From Calditrichaceae bacterium (GTDB lineage: Bacteria > Calditrichota > Calditrichia > Calditrichales > Calditrichaceae): a stretch of DNA of 8,073 bases. Position 1 is the stretch's first letter. The number at the start of each line of letters is the position of its first letter. The notes under the pieces are model-generated. The model saw only the letters and a list, made by a program, of their open reading frames with translations. It did no database searches and was not told the origin of the DNA. Made by a program: the position numbers and the translations under genes. Positions 5,565 to 8,073 of the stretch are shown here, one piece after another. The stretch is from contig JAUXGF010000113.1 of the NCBI GenBank assembly GCA_030622395.1, forward strand, positions 1 to 8,073, written 5' to 3'.

Positions 5565-6719
5565 ATGAAAATGGAAAATAAACTTATAGATAAAAAAGTT
5601 GACATTTACGCCTGTTTACGCTGTGCTTTTTGTTATGATTTTAGTAAAATTGGTCAGTATCGCATGTGCCCGGCTTTTGCCGGTAAAGATTATGAATCTT
5701 ATACAGCGCGGGGGAAAATGAATCTGGCGCGGGCTCTTGTGGACGGCGTGATAGATTACGACGCGGATATAGCTAAGCGAGTATTTGCCTGTACCGAGTG
5801 CGGCGCCTGCGAAGTTAACTGTTTAAAATATCTTAATCTTCTTGATGTATTTAGAACCATGAAAACTGATCTGGCGCGTTTAGGCTTTGTCCCAGAAGGT
5901 TTAAAACAGGCTGATCAATCAATTATAGAGCACGGTAATATTTATGACAAACCGCAGTCAGAACGGTTTAACTGGCTGAAAGATAAAAGCCGCCTGGACG
6001 CTGAATCGGATACGCTTCTTTATATCGGCTGTACGCCAGCTTATTTAAGAAGGCAAATTGCCCGCAGCACAGTCACGGCTTTAGAGAAATTAAATATTGA
6101 TTTTACGCTGACCAGCAAAGAAACATGCTGCGGACATCCGTTCTTAGCGGCGGGTGAAGTCGATAAAGCAAGGCAAACCGCAGAAAGGACAGTAGCCGAG
6201 TTTGAACAAATGGGCGTTAAAAAAATTATATTTGATTGCTCCGGCTGTTTAAAAATGTTTCAAAAAGATTATCCCGAACTGCTTGGCAAAGATCTACCTT
6301 TTGAGGTCAAACATGTTTCGCAGGTTTTGAGCGGACATTTAAAGCGGGATTCCGCTTCAATCAAAAAGCTTTCGATGAAAGTAACCTATCACGATCCCTG
6401 CACTTTAGGACGTCATCTGGGAATATATGAAGAACCACGCCAGGTTATTAATGATATTCCCGGAGTGGAATTAGTGGAAATGGATCGTAACCGCAAGGAT
6501 AGTTATTGCTGCGGCGCCGGCTGCCTGGTAAAGATGCACGATAATGATTTAGCTTTAAAAACAGGCGTCGAACGTCTGCAGGAAGCTGAGAACAGCGGAG
6601 CAGAAGCGGTTGTCAGCGCCTGCCCCGCCTGTCAGACAAATATGTTAGAGGCGGCAAGGAAAAGCGGGACTAAACTTAAAATATTGGATATTACAGAATT
6701 GGTTTGCCAGGTTTTATAA
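5565..6719 (+). CDS. GlcF/HdrD-like CCG-domain iron-sulfur protein
   Basis: This is a 384-residue (Fe-S)-binding protein that probably takes electrons from the FAD subunit encoded just upstream. The N-terminal ferredoxin-type region has Cys17, 20, 23 and 35 (CxxCxxC-x11-CP) and Cys76, 79, 82 and 86 (CTECGACEVNC), consistent with two 4Fe-4S clusters. Two CCG domains (PF02754 type) follow. The first uses Cys156, Cys188-Cys189 (CCGHP) and Cys225/Cys228; the second uses Cys279, Cys315-Cys316 (CCGAGC) and Cys353/Cys356 (CPAC). Spacings of 31, 35, 35 and 36 residues fit the C-x(31-39)-CC-x(35-36)-CxxC pattern that binds a noncubane cluster in heterodisulfide reductase HdrB. No membrane segment is seen, so the acceptor is not evident (a quinone through a partner, or a soluble carrier). 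The eight extra residues between Cys23 and Cys35 relative to GlcF are a subfamily trait. The gene is complete, separated from its partner by the 5375-5520 repeat. Confidence 0.9.
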   Translation: MKMENKLIDKKVDIYACLRCAFCYDFSKIGQYRMCPAFAGKDYESYTARGKMNLARALVDGVIDYDADIAKRVFACTECGACEVNCLKYLNLLDVFRTMKTDLARLGFVPEGLKQADQSIIEHGNIYDKPQSERFNWLKDKSRLDAESDTLLYIGCTPAYLRRQIARSTVTALEKLNIDFTLTSKETCCGHPFLAAGEVDKARQTAERTVAEFEQMGVKKIIFDCSGCLKMFQKDYPELLGKDLPFEVKHVSQVLSGHLKRDSASIKKLSMKVTYHDPCTLGRHLGIYEEPRQVINDIPGVELVEMDRNRKDSYCCGAGCLVKMHDNDLALKTGVERLQEAENSGAEAVVSACPACQTNMLEAARKSGTKLKILDITELVCQVL

Positions 6720-6728
6720 TTTTATATT

Positions 6729-6894
6729 TTAGCCACTCACACAGTGATGCCTGCCCGAAGGGATCCCTGCGGGAAAAGACACTCCCCGATTAATCGGGAT
6801 GCAAGCAAAGGCACGAAGAGTAAAAACAATTTTATTAGTAGATTTTTTCTTAAAAAATAATTCAAACTTTGTGTCTTTGTGACTTCGTGGCTAA
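6729..6894. repeat. Second CACAAAG-type element, left arm interrupted
   Basis: The right arm 6867-6894 (CTTTGTGTCTTTGTGACTTC...GTGGCTAA) matches the 5493-5520 arm at 24 of 28 positions. The opposite end begins TTAGCCAC at 6729 and continues as CAAAGGCACGAAGAG at 6806-6820, after an insertion of about 52-64 bases. The AT-rich interior (6821-6866) holds no gene. It fills the gap before the amidase gene and ends 24 nt before that start codon. Confidence 0.7.
6746..6802. repeat. Hairpin-rich insert flanked by GATGC direct repeats
   Basis: GATGC stands at 6746-6750 and 6798-6802. Between them are three compact inverted repeats: CCCGAAGGG (6754-6762), TCCCTGCGGGA (6764-6774) and the perfect 14-nt palindrome CCCGATTAATCGGG (6785-6798). 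It is more GC-rich than its surroundings and splits the left arm of the enclosing element. It could be a nested small repeat or a structured RNA segment; no gene fits. Confidence 0.5.
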
Positions 6895-6907
6895 TGAAGA
6901 ATTTAAT

Positions 6908-6911
6908 GGAG
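6908..6911 (+). promoter_or_regulatory. Ribosome binding site of the amidase gene
   Basis: GGAG lies 7 nt before ATG 6919 in the leader TTTAATGGAGAAAAAAAATG, nearly the same as the leader at 3942-3957. Confidence 0.7.
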
Positions 6912-6918
6912 AAAAAAA

Positions 6919-7788
6919 ATGAGCAGATTAGTCAAATGCGCGCTTATTCAAACGTGCAGCGAAACGCCGGTTAGCGAAGAACTCGTAGTCATTAAACAAG
7001 TGATGATCGAAAAACATATCGCTATGATCGAAGACTGCGCCAGGCAAAATGTACAGATTGTATGTCTGCAGGAGCTGTTCTACAGTCCGTATTTTGCGGC
7101 GGAGCAAGACGCCCGCTGGTACGCTTTAAGTGAAAAAATTCCAGAGGGGCAGACTACCGTTTTGATGCAGGAATTAGCCAAAAAACTCAAAATGGCACTG
7201 ATCGTTCCCATTTACGAAGAGGAAATGACCGGCGTTTATTACAACACAGCGGCGGTCATTGACGCCGACGGTACTTATCTCGGCAAATACCGCAAAAATC
7301 ATATCCCGCATTGTCATCCGGGTTTCTGGGAAAAATTTTACTTTAAACCGGGCAACCTGGGATACCCGGTATTCGAGACAAGCTACGCTAAGGTCGGCGT
7401 TTATATTTGTTACGACCGCCACTTCCCGGAGGGGGCAAGAGCTTTGGGATTAAACGGCGCAGAGATTGTTTTTAATCCATCGGCTACTACAGTTGGACAT
7501 GCCGATCATTTATGGAAACTGGAACAGCCCGCTCACGCCATTGCCAACGGTTATTTCGTAGGGGCGATTAACCGCGCCGGTATGGAAAAACCCTGGAAGA
7601 TAGGACGCTTTTTCGGAAACAGTTACTTTTGCAATCCCAGGGGGGAAATAATCGCCGAGGCAAATCAAGCCGTTGACCAGATCGTTATTGCCGACCTGGA
7701 TTTAGACATGATTCATGAAGTGCGTGATTACTGGCAGTTTTACCGCGACCGCCGACCGGAGACTTATAATGATTTAACAAAATTGTAA
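6919..7788 (+). CDS. Beta-ureidopropionase-type carbon-nitrogen hydrolase (nitrilase superfamily)
   Basis: This is a 289-residue cytoplasmic amidase that most likely hydrolyses N-carbamoyl-beta-alanine or a related N-carbamoyl amino acid to the free amino acid, CO2 and ammonia. The Glu-Lys-Cys triad is complete: Glu52 in VCLQELFYSPYF, Lys126 in GKYRKNHIPHC and Cys164 in VGVYICYDRHFPEG. Family-specific stretches include PGFWEKFYFKPGNLGYPVF, GAEIVFNPSAT, LEQPAHAIANGYFVGAINR and a FYRDRRPETYNDL C-terminus, which resemble bacterial beta-ureidopropionase (PydC-like) more than N-carbamoylputrescine amidase, although those two are close. The length is normal. In reductive pyrimidine breakdown this enzyme follows dihydropyrimidinase, so the gene at 1-506 is a fitting partner. 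It is the last gene before a repeat-rich tract and probably the last gene of the series within the window. Confidence 0.9.
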   Translation: MSRLVKCALIQTCSETPVSEELVVIKQVMIEKHIAMIEDCARQNVQIVCLQELFYSPYFAAEQDARWYALSEKIPEGQTTVLMQELAKKLKMALIVPIYEEEMTGVYYNTAAVIDADGTYLGKYRKNHIPHCHPGFWEKFYFKPGNLGYPVFETSYAKVGVYICYDRHFPEGARALGLNGAEIVFNPSATTVGHADHLWKLEQPAHAIANGYFVGAINRAGMEKPWKIGRFFGNSYFCNPRGEIIAEANQAVDQIVIADLDLDMIHEVRDYWQFYRDRRPETYNDLTKL

Positions 7789-7798
7789 GTAGAATTTT

Positions 7799-7818
7799 TT
7801 AGATTAAATTTAATCTAA
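7799..7818. other. Perfect 20-nt AT-rich palindrome after the amidase gene
   Basis: TTAGATTAAATTTAATCTAA is fully self-complementary and sits 10 nt after the amidase stop. It could form a weak hairpin at the operon end. It lacks GC pairs and a downstream U-run, so an intrinsic terminator is only a possibility; a binding site is another. Confidence 0.4.
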
Positions 7819-7830
7819 CATTTTAATTAC

Positions 7831-7976
7831 AGTTCCCCTCTTGTTAGAGCGAAGTGGAAATCCCGATCGCGCCGGTTGGCGGATGCGCACGCCAAAGGGC
7901 GCATTTAAAACCTGTTGGTGTATTCCTCGGGAGGAGGGGTTACCCCGAAGTACAGGCTGTTGCAGAATACCCAAAA
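7831..7976. repeat. GC-rich noncoding repeat-like tract
   Basis: After the AT-rich spacer the base composition shifts abruptly to GC-rich, with short inverted pairs: CCCCTC (7835-7840) with GAGGGG (7934-7939), ATGCGC (7883-7888) with GCGCAT (7899-7904), and CCTCGGGAGG (7925-7934). No start codon, ribosome site or protein-like frame is convincing. From memory, similar CCTC-GAGGGG tracts occur as dispersed repeats next to TGTCATTTCGA elements. The full boundaries cannot be defined from one copy. Confidence 0.45.
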
Positions 7977-8073
7977 TGTCATTTCGAACGGAGTGTCCCG
8001 AGAATCGGGATATAACGTCAATAATAACAATATCCCGACGATTCGGAATCGTTAAAAGATCCTCGAAATGACA
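7977..8073. repeat. TGTCATTTCGA-ended inverted-repeat element at the window edge
   Basis: TGTCATTTCGA (7977-7987) is matched by its exact reverse complement TCGAAATGACA (8063-8073), giving a 97-nt unit with 11-nt perfect ends. Inside are the hairpins TCCCGA-GAA-TCGGGA (7996-8010) and ACGATT-CGG-AATCGT (8038-8052). The unit contains no gene. Its ends coincide with the window edge, so the inverted match may extend further. It is a widespread dispersed-repeat type as far as I recall. Confidence 0.7.

Noticed and set aside
5375..6894. CRISPR-like interpretation of the CACAAAG repeats
   Set aside because: Copies are in inverted pairs with AT-rich interiors, not regularly spaced direct repeats with unique spacers, and no cas gene is present.
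7799..7818. Intrinsic terminator after the amidase gene
   Set aside because: The stem is purely AT-rich apart from two G-C pairs and is not followed by a U-run; it is kept only as a palindrome.
7841..8071. Plus-strand open frame of about 76 codons after the amidase gene
   Set aside because: It runs through the GC-rich tract and the TGTCATTTCGA element, has no ribosome site, and its composition is that of a translated repeat.

Overview
The window reads as one stretch of a bacterial chromosome, probably from an uncultured anaerobe or facultative anaerobe. All seven supported genes lie on the + strand. Bacterial origin is supported by purine-rich ribosome binding sites, short intergenic gaps and bacterial-type enzymes. 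The coding DNA is moderately AT-rich, and short inverted-repeat elements lie in nearly every gap. From memory, such repeat words (CCACGAATT, CCACAAAG, TGTCATTTCGA) recur in several candidate phyla and in Bacteroidota-like genomes. The sequence alone does not fix the phylum.

Five genes look like the backbone of a catabolic cluster for nitrogen heterocycles. They are the C-terminal end of a dihydropyrimidinase/hydantoinase (1-506), a COG0402-type aminohydrolase (1029-2369), a GlcD-like FAD oxidoreductase (3963-5366), a GlcF/HdrD-like CCG iron-sulfur protein (5565-6719) and a beta-ureidopropionase-type nitrilase-superfamily amidase (6919-7788). Inferred flow: a deaminase acts on an amino-substituted ring or nucleoside, the cyclic amidohydrolase opens a dihydropyrimidine- or hydantoin-like ring, and the amidase removes the carbamoyl group. 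The FAD/Fe-S pair would carry out a redox step on an intermediate or product. No canonical dihydropyrimidine dehydrogenase is visible here; it may lie outside the window.

Two further genes interrupt this series. A GxxExxY-family protein with a PD-(D/E)XK-like signature (564-938) sits inside a pair of 27-nt inverted repeats (509-535 and 951-977, 24 of 27 matching), forming a compact cassette between the hydantoinase and the aminohydrolase. A stand-alone ATPase of the ATPase_2/DUF234 type (2512-3906) follows the aminohydrolase. It is preceded by a solo half-copy of the same repeat (2381-2402) and by a perfect 35-nt double palindrome (2452-2486).

The remaining gaps hold other repeats. A 146-nt element with 28-nt CACAAAG-type inverted ends lies at 5375-5520. 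A related element at 6729-6894 has its left arm split by a roughly 52-nt hairpin-rich insert. After the amidase come an AT palindrome (7799-7818), a GC-rich repeat-like tract (7831-7976) and a TGTCATTTCGA-ended element (7977-8073) that reaches the window edge. Four of the five gaps between the metabolic genes, taken in order, therefore carry a cassette or repeat, while reading direction and gene order stay intact. No tRNA, rRNA, CRISPR array or convincing canonical promoter was found.
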